From NCBI GenBank assembly GCA_016209145.1, contig JACQWT010000574.1, positions 1-34,807 on the forward strand: a stretch of DNA of 34,807 nt, written 5' to 3'. Below, in pieces: positions 8,045 through 18,866 of the stretch (positions are counted from its first letter, which is position 1; every line of letters starts with the position of its first letter). Under the pieces are notes generated by a model that worked only from the letters and a program-made list of their open reading frames with translations, did no database searches and was not told the DNA's origin. Origin of the DNA: Deltaproteobacteria bacterium. GTDB taxonomy: Bacteria; Myxococcota_A; Polyangia; Polyangiales; Polyangiaceae. Both the position numbers and the translations under genes were made by a program.

Positions 8045-9844
8045 TCAGTAGAATGAGAGGCTGGCGCCGATTTCCGGCGAGAGCAGGACGATCACGTCGC
8101 CGGCCAGCGACTCGGTCGGGAAATCGACGAAGCCGAGCGCCTCGTGGAAGTAGTCGCCGCCCTGCTCCCAGGTTGGCCGGGCGAGGGCGAACAGCAGGTG
8201 GGCCTGGAGCCCGAGGCTCAGGGCCGCCCAGGGGGCCACGGCGTAGCCCAGGCGCACCTGCGGCGCGACGAAGGCGTAGCGCGCGTCCGCCGACCGCGCG
8301 GGCAGCTCCCACGACAGGCCGGAGAGATCGGTCGTGCGCCGGTCGCGCAGCGAGCCGAGGAACACCCCGCCCGAGACGCGAGCGGTCAGGGGCCACCCGG
8401 TGCCACGACGCAGCCAGACGCAGCCGCCGAGCAGCAGGCCGTGCAGCAGCCGGTCGTCGTCCACGGTCCCGACGAGCGCCACGCCCTCCGGTACGGTGGT
8501 GGCGGTACCTGGCCGGGCGCTCGTCCGCTGCGTCATGACGGCGTAGCCGACGTCCAGTCCGAAGCCCACGCCGAAGGGAAGTTGGTAGCCCGCCACGATG
8601 CTCGCCAGGCCGCCGAAGGGCACGCCAGTCGTGCAGTCGCCCGTGCAGCCTGCGGCGACGTCTCCGCCGAGCGACGGGGTGAGCGCGGGCCCAAGGCCGA
8701 GCTCGAGTAAGACGCGCGCGGGATTGGCCTGGCGGTAGAGGTCGGGCTCAGGGTCGGGCTCCAGCACGCTGTCGAGCCGGCGTCGCTCGCCGGTCTGGAG
8801 GGAAAGCGCCGGCCGGGCCGCAAGGAAGCCATCCTCGGCCACGTCGAGCCGGTGAGATCCGCAGCGCAGCTCCCCCTCCCAGACGCCCCGGCCGAGCGGG
8901 ACGCCGTCGAGCACCACGGCCGCGCCGATGGGGGTCGGTGCGACGCGCAGCCAACAGTCCAGGCGCTCCAGCTCGAGCGTGATGGCAGTGACCTCGTCCT
9001 GCCGGACCACGGCCACGGCGGGAGCAGTGCCGAGCGGATCGGCGCCGCGCAGGCGCACGGTGTGCCGCCCCGGCCCGAGCCTTCCCTCCCACGGCGCGCT
9101 GCCCACCTCGATGCCGTCGACCAACACCGCGGCCGCCTGTCCCCCGCGCTCCAGCACCTTGAGCGTGCCGGAGCTGGCCAGCGGATCGAGCCGGCCCTGC
9201 ACGACGGCCTGCTCTCCTCCCGCCACCTCGACGCGCAGCTCCAGCGGCACGAATCCGGCCTTGACCACGCGCACCAGATGCGATCCGGCCGACAGGCGCA
9301 GCGGGTGCGACAGCGGGGTGCGGCCCCGCTCACGTCCGGCGATGATCACCCGCGCGGCGGGCTCGGCGACCAGCAACTCCAGCGTGCCGACTCGGCCCTG
9401 CAGATCGGCGACGGCGTGCTCGACCTGCTCCCGTTGGCGGGCGTCGATCTCCGGGAAGTCGCGCAGCAGCGTCTCGAACAGATCGAGGGCCTCGTCGTAG
9501 CGCCCGAGCTCGCGCAGCGCCAAGGCGGCGTTGAGCGTGTTGCCCCGGGCGGGGTAGAGCCGCCGCGAGCGCAGGAACTCGGCGAGGGCGGCATCGTGCT
9601 CGCCCCGGCGGAACAGCTCGGTGCCGCGAGCCAGTGACGCGGCCGCTTGCTCCTTGGCGTCGGCCCGATCCGCCGCGGCCTCGGCCGGGGCCGAGCCCTG
9701 GCCCCGGTCGGTGCCGCCGCCGCCGCCGGGCTGCCCACCCGCGTCGGCCAGGGCCGGGCCGCAGGGCACCGCGCACAGCGCCACGGCTGCCAGAAGCGGC
9801 AGCCGCAAGATCCGCCTCACCGGCAACGGCAGCTCGGCACCCAC
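8045..9844 (-). CDS. TPR and PEGA domain outer-envelope protein
   Basis: 599 residues from GTG 9844, with an N-terminal signal peptide (about 1-34), a Gly-rich linker, and one or two TPR repeats (about 66-130, with ALALRELGRYDEALDLFETL). PEGA-like beta modules follow near 154-212 (ARVIIAGRERGRTPLS... AGSHLVRVVKAG), 227-290 and 297-360, each with an 'x-V-x-V-D-G-x-x-x-G' strand and an 'R/K-x-G-x-H-x-x-R/D-V' strand. Residues from about 375 to the end have alternating strands and end in ASLSFY, like a small outer-membrane barrel. The gene starts 21 bases after the stop of the Ser/Thr kinase, so the two form an operon; such pairs are frequent in myxobacteria. It may bind peptidoglycan or surface ligand for the kinase (inference). 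Confidence 0.85.
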   Translation of the reverse strand: MGAELPLPVRRILRLPLLAAVALCAVPCGPALADAGGQPGGGGGTDRGQGSAPAEAAADRADAKEQAAASLARGTELFRRGEHDAALAEFLRSRRLYPARGNTLNAALALRELGRYDEALDLFETLLRDFPEIDARQREQVEHAVADLQGRVGTLELLVAEPAARVIIAGRERGRTPLSHPLRLSAGSHLVRVVKAGFVPLELRVEVAGGEQAVVQGRLDPLASSGTLKVLERGGQAAAVLVDGIEVGSAPWEGRLGPGRHTVRLRGADPLGTAPAVAVVRQDEVTAITLELERLDCWLRVAPTPIGAAVVLDGVPLGRGVWEGELRCGSHRLDVAEDGFLAARPALSLQTGERRRLDSVLEPDPEPDLYRQANPARVLLELGLGPALTPSLGGDVAAGCTGDCTTGVPFGGLASIVAGYQLPFGVGFGLDVGYAVMTQRTSARPGTATTVPEGVALVGTVDDDRLLHGLLLGGCVWLRRGTGWPLTARVSGGVFLGSLRDRRTTDLSGLSWELPARSADARYAFVAPQVRLGYAVAPWAALSLGLQAHLLFALARPTWEQGGDYFHEALGFVDFPTESLAGDVIVLLSPEIGASLSFY

Positions 9845-9865
9845 CAGCGATACCCGGCGGAAAGG

Positions 9866-11506
9866 CTATTCCAGATTGTCGGCCGGCGACAGGTCGTCAC
9901 GCCACCGGCGCGAGCTCGGCCCGGGACGCGCCGTGGAGGCCGGCCCGCCGACCGGCGCCGCCTCGCTGCCGGCCGGGGGCGTGGGGCGCGACGCCTCCGG
10001 CCGTGCCTCGGTCGGTCGGCCAGGCATCGGGGCTGCAGGACGCGATGCCGTAGCGCCGCTGGGCTCCACGCCCGTCGGCAAGCCCGAGGCTGCAAGCTGT
10101 CTTGCGCTGGCGAGGCCGGCAGCCCGGGTCGTGGCCGGCGACGGCGGGGGCGTTGCGGCGGCCTGCTCGGACGCGGCCGGCGCAGCGCTGCCCGATGGGC
10201 TCGGCGCGTGCTTGCGTGCGGACATGAGCTGCCAGAAGGCGAGCGCCAGTACGAACGCGCCGCCCGCTGCGGCCACGGCGATCCAGCGCGCTCGCCAGCG
10301 CCGGGTCGCGGACGCGTCCCGGCCGAGCCGGATCCCGGAACGTACGACCGTCGCCGTCTCGGCGCGGCCGATCGACGGCGGGCTCGGCCACTGCGACGGC
10401 CGGCCCATGAGCGGCACGGTGCCGAGCTCGTCGTCGAGCGTGCCGGGCGCGGCGCCCGTGCGGCGCACCTCCTCGGGCAGCCCCACCAGATCGCCGCGGG
10501 TCAAGGTCACATCCCCGCCCACCAGCCCGAGCAGGGCGTCGTGCATCTGCTGGACCGTGGCGAAGCGATCCTCCGGCCGGCGCTGCACGGCCCGGCGCAC
10601 GATCTCGGCCAGCTCCTCGGCCACCCACGGCGCCCGCCGGCGCACCGGCTCGGGCGGCTCGGTGCAGATCATGACCAGGAGCTGGGCGGTCGACTCGGCT
10701 GCCGGGTGGGGCGTAGTGCCGGTGAGCATCTTGTGCAGCACCACGCCTAGGGACCAGATGTCGGCCCGCTCGTCGATGGTCTTCAGGCCCTGAGCCTGTT
10801 CGGGGGACATGTAGTGGGGCGAGCCGAGAATGCTGCCGGTGCGCGTCAGCTCCGTCGTGTCGCCCGGCTCCCCGATCCGCCGGCGGGCTTTCGCGAGGCC
10901 GAAATCGAGGATCTTGACCACCACCTCGCCGCTCTTGCCCTCGGCCAGGAAGAGGTTCCCGGGCTTGATGTCCCGGTGGATGATCCCGACCGCGTGGGCC
11001 TTGATCAGGCCCCGGCATGTCTGCGCCAGGATGCGCACGGCAACGCCCGGGGCGAGCACCTCTGCCCGGGAGAGCAGCCGCTGCAAGTCCTCACCCGCGA
11101 GCAGCTCCATCGCCAGGTACGGCTCCTCGGCCTCGGGGTCGGTGCCCGCATCTACGATCTGCACGATGTGCTCGGTGTCGAGGGCCGCGGCGGCCCGGGC
11201 TTCGCGATGGAGCCGGGCGATGTGCTCCCGCGTGCGCTCGACGGCCGCGGCGTCGTCCTCCAGGCCCGCGACCGGCGCCCGCTCCCGGACCGAAAGAAGC
11301 TTCAAGGCGACGTGCGCGCCGGTCGTCTCGACCACGGCCCGGCAGACCACGCCCATGCCGCCGCGGCCGAGCAGTCCGACGATGCGGTACTTCCCGGCCA
11401 CCACGCGCCCGCGCAGCGAGCCCGCCGTCTCGCCGGCCGCAGCGCCGCGCGCCACGGGCCCGCTGCCCTCCAGATCGAGATCCTCGCTGCGGCTCGGCTC
11501 GCCCAT
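9866..11506 (-). CDS. Transmembrane Ser/Thr protein kinase (PknB-like)
   Basis: 546 residues from ATG 11506. The kinase domain spans about 40-330: P-loop GRGGMGVV (47-54), Lys69 in VALK, catalytic loop HRDIKPGN (177-184), DFG 201-203, and activation segment GSPHYMSPEQA (228-238). All catalytic residues are present, so it should be active. A single membrane helix lies at about 407-428 (WIAVAAAGGAFVLALAFWQL), followed by a Pro/Ala/Ser-rich tail of about 115 residues outside the membrane with no known sensor domain. The kinase faces the cytoplasm. It is the first gene of a leftward operon with the PEGA/TPR protein, which may supply the missing sensor function. A longer open frame upstream to 12688 is only the shadow of the phospholipase-like gene. 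Confidence 0.95.
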   Translation of the reverse strand: MGEPSRSEDLDLEGSGPVARGAAAGETAGSLRGRVVAGKYRIVGLLGRGGMGVVCRAVVETTGAHVALKLLSVRERAPVAGLEDDAAAVERTREHIARLHREARAAAALDTEHIVQIVDAGTDPEAEEPYLAMELLAGEDLQRLLSRAEVLAPGVAVRILAQTCRGLIKAHAVGIIHRDIKPGNLFLAEGKSGEVVVKILDFGLAKARRRIGEPGDTTELTRTGSILGSPHYMSPEQAQGLKTIDERADIWSLGVVLHKMLTGTTPHPAAESTAQLLVMICTEPPEPVRRRAPWVAEELAEIVRRAVQRRPEDRFATVQQMHDALLGLVGGDVTLTRGDLVGLPEEVRRTGAAPGTLDDELGTVPLMGRPSQWPSPPSIGRAETATVVRSGIRLGRDASATRRWRARWIAVAAAGGAFVLALAFWQLMSARKHAPSPSGSAAPAASEQAAATPPPSPATTRAAGLASARQLAASGLPTGVEPSGATASRPAAPMPGRPTEARPEASRPTPPAGSEAAPVGGPASTARPGPSSRRWRDDLSPADNLE

Positions 11507-11707
11507 CGCTCGAACGCCTGGCTCATGATAGCCGCACGCGGCGGGGACGGAAACCCGTTGGCGAGGCCGCCGCGTTCTGGGTTTGAAGGGCAAGTGCGTG
11601 CCGGGCGGCTGAGCTTCGGCTCGGGCCAGGGCCTTCGGGCGTGCCGGACGCCGGGACGCCCCAGCAGCGCGTAGCCGGCCGCCTGGCGCTGGGATATCCT
11701 CGCCGCC

Positions 11708-12958
11708 GTGGAAAAAGGGGGCGGAGGCGGGGCTGCTGCACGACCGTCCGGGCGCGCTCCGGGTGCCTCGGCCTGTGCGTTCGCGGCGTTGGCCGGTGTG
11801 CTGGCGGCGCCGCTGCCGGCGCACGGCTCGTGGACGCCGATCGGCAAGGCGCACGGCGACATCGCCAAGGCGGCGCTCGGCAACCCGCAAAGCGCGACAT
11901 TTATAGCCTACCTGGGCCTGAAGCCGGACGCCATCGCCGACTACGCGCAGGGCCACGAGCCGTGGGACGGCGACTGGAAAACCCACACCGCGTTCTGGAG
12001 CATCATCAAGCCCGACGGCCAGGGCAAGCGCTACACCAATGACCTCGGCTACGTCGGCCTGTCGCACAACCGCGACGGCGGCTCCTGGCCGGGGAGCTTC
12101 GACCGCTCCGTGGACGTGATCGGCGCCGTGCTGCATTCGGCCGGCGACTGCGCGGTGATCATGGGGCACTCGCCGGCCAACGACTGGTACTCGAACCAGG
12201 GCTACGAGGCAGTGTTCGAGCACGGCGGGGACAACGTCTCGGGCACGGCGTGGACCGCGCCCGACCTGCCGTTCATCGCCGGCGACTGGCCGCGCTACGT
12301 CTATGACGGGGTCGCGGTCAACGAGGCCCACCGGCTCTACCTCGACACCCACGCCAGCTTCGTGTGGTGGGATCAGAACCTCTCCGAGCTGCAGAAGACC
12401 TTCGGCGGAGGCAAGCTGGATTCCGCCGCCGAGAAGGCGGTCAAGAGCGGCAAGCGGTGGACCGAGGCCGTGCTGCTCGACTTCCTGCGCAACTGGGTGC
12501 GCCGGGAGCCGAGCGTGGCCATCGCCTGCAACGAGGTCGCGGGCTCGCCCATCACGGTGAACACCGGCAGTCCGCTGTCGTTCCACTACGTCGCCGACGG
12601 CGATCGCCATTGCCGGCGCGGTGACAGCGCTCGGCGCGAGCGATCCCGAGGCCCTGGCGCTGAGCGGCGACACCGCACCGGCGCCCATCGGCTCGGCCGG
12701 CCAGCATCAGGCCAGCATCGTGGCCACGCACGACTTCTTCGGCCTCGCCAAGACCGTCTCGGCCGCGGTGGACATTGTGGCGGTCGAGGTACCGAAGGCG
12801 ATCCTGCTGACCGATGCTGACGACGACGACTGCGACGGCGTAGCCGACTACTACCTGCCGGCCGAGCCGCTGCCGCTGCTGCAAGACAAGTCGACCGGCT
12901 TGGTCGAGACGCGGACCCTCGTGGTGAAGGACGCCAACCAGAAGGAGGTCGCCATGCG
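11708..12958 (+). pseudogene. Zinc phospholipase C/S1-P1 nuclease-like protein, frameshifted and truncated
   Basis: From GTG 11708 the product has a signal peptide ending near residue 40 and then SWTPIGKAHGDIAKAALGN. An N-terminal Trp, an early His, a His/Asp pair (HEPWDGDW), H143-x3-D147-x6-H154 and E171 follow in the order of zinc ligands in phospholipase C and P1 nuclease. The frame is good to about 12595. There one extra G in GACGGCGATC shifts it: the first frame runs 75 more codons of Arg/Gly-rich nonsense to 12820, while removing one base continues the protein as AIAIAGAVTALGASDPEAL and on through an acidic segment DADDDDCDG to about 12945. At that point it meets the 52-bp repeats and no credible C terminus follows. 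Both a real frameshift and a sequencing error are possible; the truncated end suggests decay. Confidence 0.65.
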
Positions 12959-13048
12959 AATGCCCGCTTCTCGTGCATTCGGGGCCCGACCTCGCCGAGG
13001 TCGCCATGCGAACGCCCGCTTTTGGTGCAATCGGGGCCCGACCTCCGC
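12945..13048. repeat. Two tandem 52-bp structured repeats
   Basis: Unit 1 is 12945-12996 and unit 2 is 12997-13048. Both begin GAGGTCGCCATGCGAA and end near GGGGCCCGACCTC. Each unit has GAGGTCG at its left end and the inverted form CGACCTC near its right end. Unit 1 also has an inner inverted repeat, CGAATGC...GCATTCG, around the loop CCGCTTCTCGT; in unit 2 this inner stem is eroded. The array abuts the end of the decayed phospholipase-like gene. Units this short without unique spacers are not CRISPR. They look like a REP-type palindromic repeat. Confidence 0.85.
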
Positions 13049-13327
13049 CCCGGTCCTGGTGCGCCGCGTGCCCTGGGCCGCTGTGCCCGAGACCAAGCGC
13101 GCACGCGGCGTGCCGGGCGCCTCGCGGTGCTTGGTCGTCGGAGACAGGATGCGCGGCGGGCCGGCAAGCGACGGTGACCCCCGGCAGGGCAGAGGCTCTG
13201 CTGCTCGGGCCCGGGCGCTGGCGGACGCAGGTCGGCGCTGGCGAGCTCACCGCAGCCTCCGTCTTGACTCGCGCGGGCGAGTTCCATCTGGCTGCCGCCG
13301 GCCAGGTGAACGTCCAGGAAATGAGAA
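13049..13327. other. Non-coding stretch after the repeats
   Basis: About 280 bases between the 52-bp repeats and the ATPase promoter. Open frames cross it on both strands, but their translations are Arg/Pro/Ala-rich and match no family. The last part of one rightward frame, ending near 13353, looks more protein-like than the rest and might be the end of a lost gene. Nothing can be supported firmly. Confidence 0.4.
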
Positions 13328-13356
13328 TTGCGTTTGGTGTGACCAAACGCTAATCT
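13328..13356 (+). promoter_or_regulatory. Promoter with palindromic operator in the spacer
   Basis: TTGCGT (13328-13333) and TAATCT (13351-13356) are 17 bp apart, a good sigma-70 layout. The spacer and -35 overlap a perfect 9-bp inverted repeat, GCGTTTGGT-GTG-ACCAAACGC (13330-13350). Transcription would start about seven bases past the -10, which is at the ATG of the ATPase gene (13363), so the message may be leaderless. The palindrome is well placed to let a dimeric repressor, such as the operon's own Phd-type antitoxin, block RNA polymerase. The promoter match is visual only. Confidence 0.5.
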
Positions 13357-13362
13357 TCTATC

Positions 13363-15032
<1,670 letters not shown>

Positions 15033-15038
<6 letters not shown>

Positions 15039-15425
15039 GCGGGTGTTCTCCTCGACACCTGTGTCATTGCCGCCCTGGTTGGCGACCCGGGCTCGCTCAG
15101 CGACGCGATGCGCGCGGCTCTCGCACAGCACACCGGCAGCATCTACGCGTCGACGGCAAGCGGCATGGAGCTGGCCTGGCACGAGCGCGACGGCCGGGTT
15201 CGTTTGCCCGTGCCGGTCGCGGATCTGGCGCCGCATCTTCAGGCCAGCGGCATTACCGTTCTACCTGTGACCTGGGAGGAGCTCGCCACTGCCGTGACCG
15301 TGCCCGTCCCGCACCGGGACCCCTTCGACCGCATCCTCGCGGCCACCGCCCTGCGCCGCGGCCTTACTCTGCTGACGAGCGACGAGAACGTTCGCCAGTG
15401 CCCGGGGATGAGCTGCGTCTGGTGA
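15033..15425 (+). CDS. PIN-domain toxin (VapC-like ribonuclease)
   Basis: 130 residues from ATG 15033; the ATG at 15036 is equally possible. PIN-domain acidic residues are D8 (VLLDTCV), E46 (ASGMELAW), D99 (HRDPFDRILAATA) and D117 (LLTSDENV), all present, so it should be an active Mg-dependent RNase. The run of G before the start (15025-15030) can serve as ribosome site. It is the toxin partner of the Phd-type antitoxin; Phd with PIN is a common mixed pairing. The insertion of about 247 bp upstream has removed translational coupling to the antitoxin, which should change the toxin:antitoxin ratio (inference). Confidence 0.92.
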
Positions 15426-15490
15426 TGTCGAAGCCCAGGCCCGTGAACGGATACACCCGCTAGACTCGAGAGCTGCACCGGGAGAGGGTG

Positions 15491-17977
15491 ATGACCATGA
15501 CCACTTGCGTGCTCGGAGCGTGCCGCTACCGCGCGGTGTTGTGCTTTGGCCTGCTGCTGCCGGCCGGCTGTGCAGATCACGAGCCGTCGGCTCCGGGGGC
15601 CCCGCCCGCCGAGCCCCACCGTGCCGGCTTCGCCCGGGCCGACGTCCAGCTCCCCCGGCTTGCGGCCGGAGCGGTGCGGGTCGCGGACGTGCGCTCGGGC
15701 CTGGCCCTGGAGTTTGCCCTGGAGGGGGCGCGCGAGGTTCCCGCTCGGGAGGAGCGGGGCGGGCTCGTCCTGTTCGCCAAAGCCGCGCCGGACGGCGGCG
15801 ATCTGTGGCTGCGGGCACACGATCGCGGCGTCGAGGACTGGATCGCGATCGAGCAGCGGCCGGCGCGCGCGGAGCTTCGCTACCGGGTGGCCCTCGCGGG
15901 CGTGGCGGGGCTGCGCCTGGTCGCGAATACGCTGGAGCTACTCGACAGCGGCGGCGCTCCCAGGCTGCGCGTGGCTCCGCCCTACCTGGTCGACGCCGCT
16001 GGCGAGCTGCACCAGGCTCGGATCGAGGTGCGTGGCTGCGCGCTCGACCGCAATCCCGCCGCGCCCTGGGATCGGGCGCCGACTGCACCCGGTGCTCCGA
16101 TCTGCGAGCTCCGGCTCGACTGGCAGGGCGTGTCCGTCGTCTATCCCGCGTGGGTGGATCCGCAGTGGGTGACCACCGGCTCCATGAGCGCCGGCCGCGC
16201 CGGACCCGACATGGTCACGCTCGCGGACGGCCGGGTGCTGGTGGCGGGCGGCACGGGCCCCGGGGGCGTGGGCAAGACGGCCGAGCTATGGGACCCGAAG
16301 AGCGAGTCCTGGGCGAGCACGGGCGAGCTCGGCCAGAGCCGCCCCAGTCCGGTGCTGGCCGTGCTGCCCGCGCCCGTCGGCCAGGTGCTGGTCACGGGCG
16401 GAGCGGGCAGCAGCGCCGAGCGCTACGACCCCCTGGCGGGGACCTGGAAGCCGACGCCGCCGATGAAGGCCGCGCGCGAGCGCCCCACGGCGACCGTGCT
16501 CGCCGACGGCCGGGTGTTGGTGGCCGGAGCGACCGACGAGAAGACGCGGAGCGAGCTCTACGATCCGGTGGCCGATCAGTGGAAGCCCGTGCCCGGGGCC
16601 GACATGGGCCAGGCGCGGACCGGGCACACGGCCAGCCTGCTGTCCGACGGCCGCGTGCTCGTCGCGGGCGGGCTGCCGTCGGGCGAGGGCAAGGCGGTGG
16701 CGACGGCGGAGATCTTCGACCCGCAGAGCGGAGGCTGGAAGCCGGCCGCGCCGATGGTGGAGGCGCGGGTGAGGCACGGCGCGGTCACGCTCGGTACCGG
16801 GCAGGTGCTGGTGGCGGGCGGCTCGAGCTGCGACGGCGTCTGCCAGACGGCGGCCAGCGCCGAGCTGTACCTGGCCGACGAGGACACGTGGGTCCCGACC
16901 GGCGGGCTGAGCCAGTCGCGGCAGGACCACAGCACGAGCCTGCTCGGCAACGGCCGGGTGCTCGTCACCGGGGGCCAGAGCTGCGACCTGCTCTCCTGCG
17001 TGATGCTGCAGACGGCAGAGATGTACGACCCGGCGGGAAACTGGACGACGATCAAGCCCATGAGCCAGCACCGGACCCAGCACGCCGCGAGCGTCGTCGG
17101 CAGCCGGGTGCTCGTCGCGGGCGGACAGGGCTGCACGCAGTACCAGTGCATCATCCACTCGTCGGCCGAGCTGTTCGCGCTGGCACAGGGCGGCGCAGCC
17201 TGCGCCCTGGCGGGCGAGTGCGCCTCGGGCTTCTGCGCCGACGGCGTGTGCTGCGACCAGGCATGCACGGAGCCATGCCACGGCTGCACGGCGAAGGTGA
17301 AGGGCAGCGGAGCGGACGGCGCTTGCGGTGCCGTGCCGGCCGGTCCAGATCCACGCGGCCTGTGCACCGATCAAGGACCGCAGTCCTGTGGCACGACGGG
17401 CATCTGCGCCGCGGGTGGAGCGTGCGCGCCGTATGGCGAGGGCACCGAGTGCGCCCCGGCGGAGTGCACGCCGGAGCTGCACACCACGTCGGCTTGCGAC
17501 GGCCAGGGCGTGTGCGTGGCCGCGGCCGAGAGCTGCGCGCCCTTCGCCTTCGACTGCGCCAAGGGCGCATGCAAGCAGTCCTGCGCCGGCGACGCTGACT
17601 GCGTGGCCGACAGCCGCTGCGAGACCGCCACCGGCGCTTGCGTGACCGGCGCTTCGTGCGATGGCGACCACACGGCCACGACGGCGGGCGGACAGAGCAT
17701 CGATTGCACGCCGTTCAAGTGCGCGGCCGACGGCACCTGCCGGACGACGTGCAGCACGAGCGACGATTGCGTCGGCGACAGCGTCTGCGATCGCGACCAC
17801 CGCTGCGTGCACCGCCCCGAGACCACCCCCGCTGGCGAGGAGTCGGCCTCGTGCGGCTGTCGCCTGCCGGCCGGCGCCGGCACGCCGCGTTGGGCGGCGG
17901 GGCTGGCGCTCGCCGCCCTGCTCGCGCGCCGGCGGCGGCGCCGCTGCCGGCGCGGTCGAGTCGTGGTACGCTCTTGA
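15491..17977 (+). CDS. Kelch-repeat lipoprotein with Cys-rich region and MYXO-CTERM-like tail
   Basis: 828 residues from ATG 15491, with GGGAGAGGG just upstream (GTG 15488 and ATG 15497 are near alternatives). Lipoprotein signal with Cys27 (LLPAGC). Residues of about 30-215 are an unknown beta domain. Residues of about 220-550 hold six or seven Kelch blades, each with 'DGRVLVAGG', 'AELYDP' and 'W.P...M' elements, forming a beta-propeller. Then come about 200 Cys-rich residues (ECASGFCADGVCCDQAC and similar). The end has SCGCR, a hydrophobic helix and a run of Arg, as in the MYXO-CTERM sorting signal. Having both a lipobox and this tail is unusual. Likely surface protein; ligand unknown. The next lipoprotein gene starts 7 bases after the stop. 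Confidence 0.9.
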   Translation: MTMTTCVLGACRYRAVLCFGLLLPAGCADHEPSAPGAPPAEPHRAGFARADVQLPRLAAGAVRVADVRSGLALEFALEGAREVPAREERGGLVLFAKAAPDGGDLWLRAHDRGVEDWIAIEQRPARAELRYRVALAGVAGLRLVANTLELLDSGGAPRLRVAPPYLVDAAGELHQARIEVRGCALDRNPAAPWDRAPTAPGAPICELRLDWQGVSVVYPAWVDPQWVTTGSMSAGRAGPDMVTLADGRVLVAGGTGPGGVGKTAELWDPKSESWASTGELGQSRPSPVLAVLPAPVGQVLVTGGAGSSAERYDPLAGTWKPTPPMKAARERPTATVLADGRVLVAGATDEKTRSELYDPVADQWKPVPGADMGQARTGHTASLLSDGRVLVAGGLPSGEGKAVATAEIFDPQSGGWKPAAPMVEARVRHGAVTLGTGQVLVAGGSSCDGVCQTAASAELYLADEDTWVPTGGLSQSRQDHSTSLLGNGRVLVTGGQSCDLLSCVMLQTAEMYDPAGNWTTIKPMSQHRTQHAASVVGSRVLVAGGQGCTQYQCIIHSSAELFALAQGGAACALAGECASGFCADGVCCDQACTEPCHGCTAKVKGSGADGACGAVPAGPDPRGLCTDQGPQSCGTTGICAAGGACAPYGEGTECAPAECTPELHTTSACDGQGVCVAAAESCAPFAFDCAKGACKQSCAGDADCVADSRCETATGACVTGASCDGDHTATTAGGQSIDCTPFKCAADGTCRTTCSTSDDCVGDSVCDRDHRCVHRPETTPAGEESASCGCRLPAGAGTPRWAAGLALAALLARRRRRRCRRGRVVVRS

Positions 17978-17984
17978 TGTTGGG

Positions 17985-18836
17985 ATGCGTAGCCGCGATG
18001 GACAACAGGTGACGCGCGCAGCGGCGGCGGGAGCCGCGCTCGCGCTCGTTCTCGGGGCGTGCAGCCACCCGTGGGAGGACTACCGGCCGGCGGGGGCGAC
18101 GAGCACCGGGCCGGGCAGCGGCAGCGGGGCCAACGGCGGGACCGGGGCGCATGGCGCCGGCGGTACGGCCGGCGCTGGAGCGGGCGTCGGAGCTGAGGGC
18201 GCTGGGGCTGCCGGTGCCGGTCCCGACATCCCTAGCGACGCGGGTCCCGATGTCGTGGCGTGCGAGCCAAACTCCGGGGACTGCAAGGACAAGTCCGACT
18301 GCCAGGCCCCGGAGCTGGAGGTGGACTGCGTGGAGCTGACCAAGTGCGGCTTCCGGGTGTGCACGAAGCCCTGGCCCGAGGCCAAGGCTTGCAGCGGCAG
18401 CCCGCAGGACCAGTGCTGCATCAGCAAGGACTGCACGAAGGAGGCGAAGCTGGGCGCCAAGTGCTTCAAGGGCACTCCGGAGCCGCAGTGCTGTGGCGAA
18501 GAGGTTGCGGTGAACTACTGCGTGGCCGACGCGTGCACCAAGGACGCCGACTGCGACTCGAGCGGAAGCCCCCAGGCCTGCGTTCCTGGCGGGACGATGG
18601 GGCGGCCCATGGCGACCTGCGTTGACGCCCCGTGCAAGCTCGACAGCGACTGCAAGGTGGAGAAGGGCGGGATCTGCGCACCGGTGACGAAGACGACGTG
18701 CGACCGGCCCGCGGGCCTGTTCTGCGTCTACCCGTCCGACGGCTGCCGCTCGGATGCCGACTGCCCGGAGGAACTTTCCTGTCTGGTCGCGAGCGGGCGC
18801 GCCTCGTGCAAGCCCAACCCGGTCAAGTGCCAGTAG
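17985..18836 (+). CDS. Cys-rich lipoprotein
   Basis: 283 residues from ATG 17985 (GTG 18009 also possible). Basic start, hydrophobic core and lipid Cys26 (LVLGAC). A Gly/Ala-rich spacer runs to about residue 85. The rest has some 24 cysteines in a dense pattern, with repeated elements of the type 'D-x-C-x-x-D-x-D-C' (ACTKDADCDSSG, PCKLDSDCKVEKGG, GCRSDADCPEE). Such proteins are common and poorly known in myxobacteria; the pattern suggests disulfide-knotted modules on the cell surface. Seven bases separate it from the Kelch gene, so both are likely made and exported together. Confidence 0.82.
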   Translation: MRSRDGQQVTRAAAAGAALALVLGACSHPWEDYRPAGATSTGPGSGSGANGGTGAHGAGGTAGAGAGVGAEGAGAAGAGPDIPSDAGPDVVACEPNSGDCKDKSDCQAPELEVDCVELTKCGFRVCTKPWPEAKACSGSPQDQCCISKDCTKEAKLGAKCFKGTPEPQCCGEEVAVNYCVADACTKDADCDSSGSPQACVPGGTMGRPMATCVDAPCKLDSDCKVEKGGICAPVTKTTCDRPAGLFCVYPSDGCRSDADCPEELSCLVASGRASCKPNPVKCQ

Positions 18837-18866
18837 CGCCGCGGCACGGGGCCGCGTGGCCGCGCT

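Noticed and set aside
9647-10750. 367- and 390-residue rightward frames over the kinase and PEGA genes
   Set aside because: Antisense shadows; the opposite strand has complete kinase motifs.
12945-13048. CRISPR array
   Set aside because: Only two units, directly adjacent with no unique spacer, and no cas genes nearby.
13330-13350. Intrinsic terminator of an upstream gene
   Set aside because: No U-tract and no intact upstream gene; its position in the spacer of a promoter-like sequence fits an operator better.
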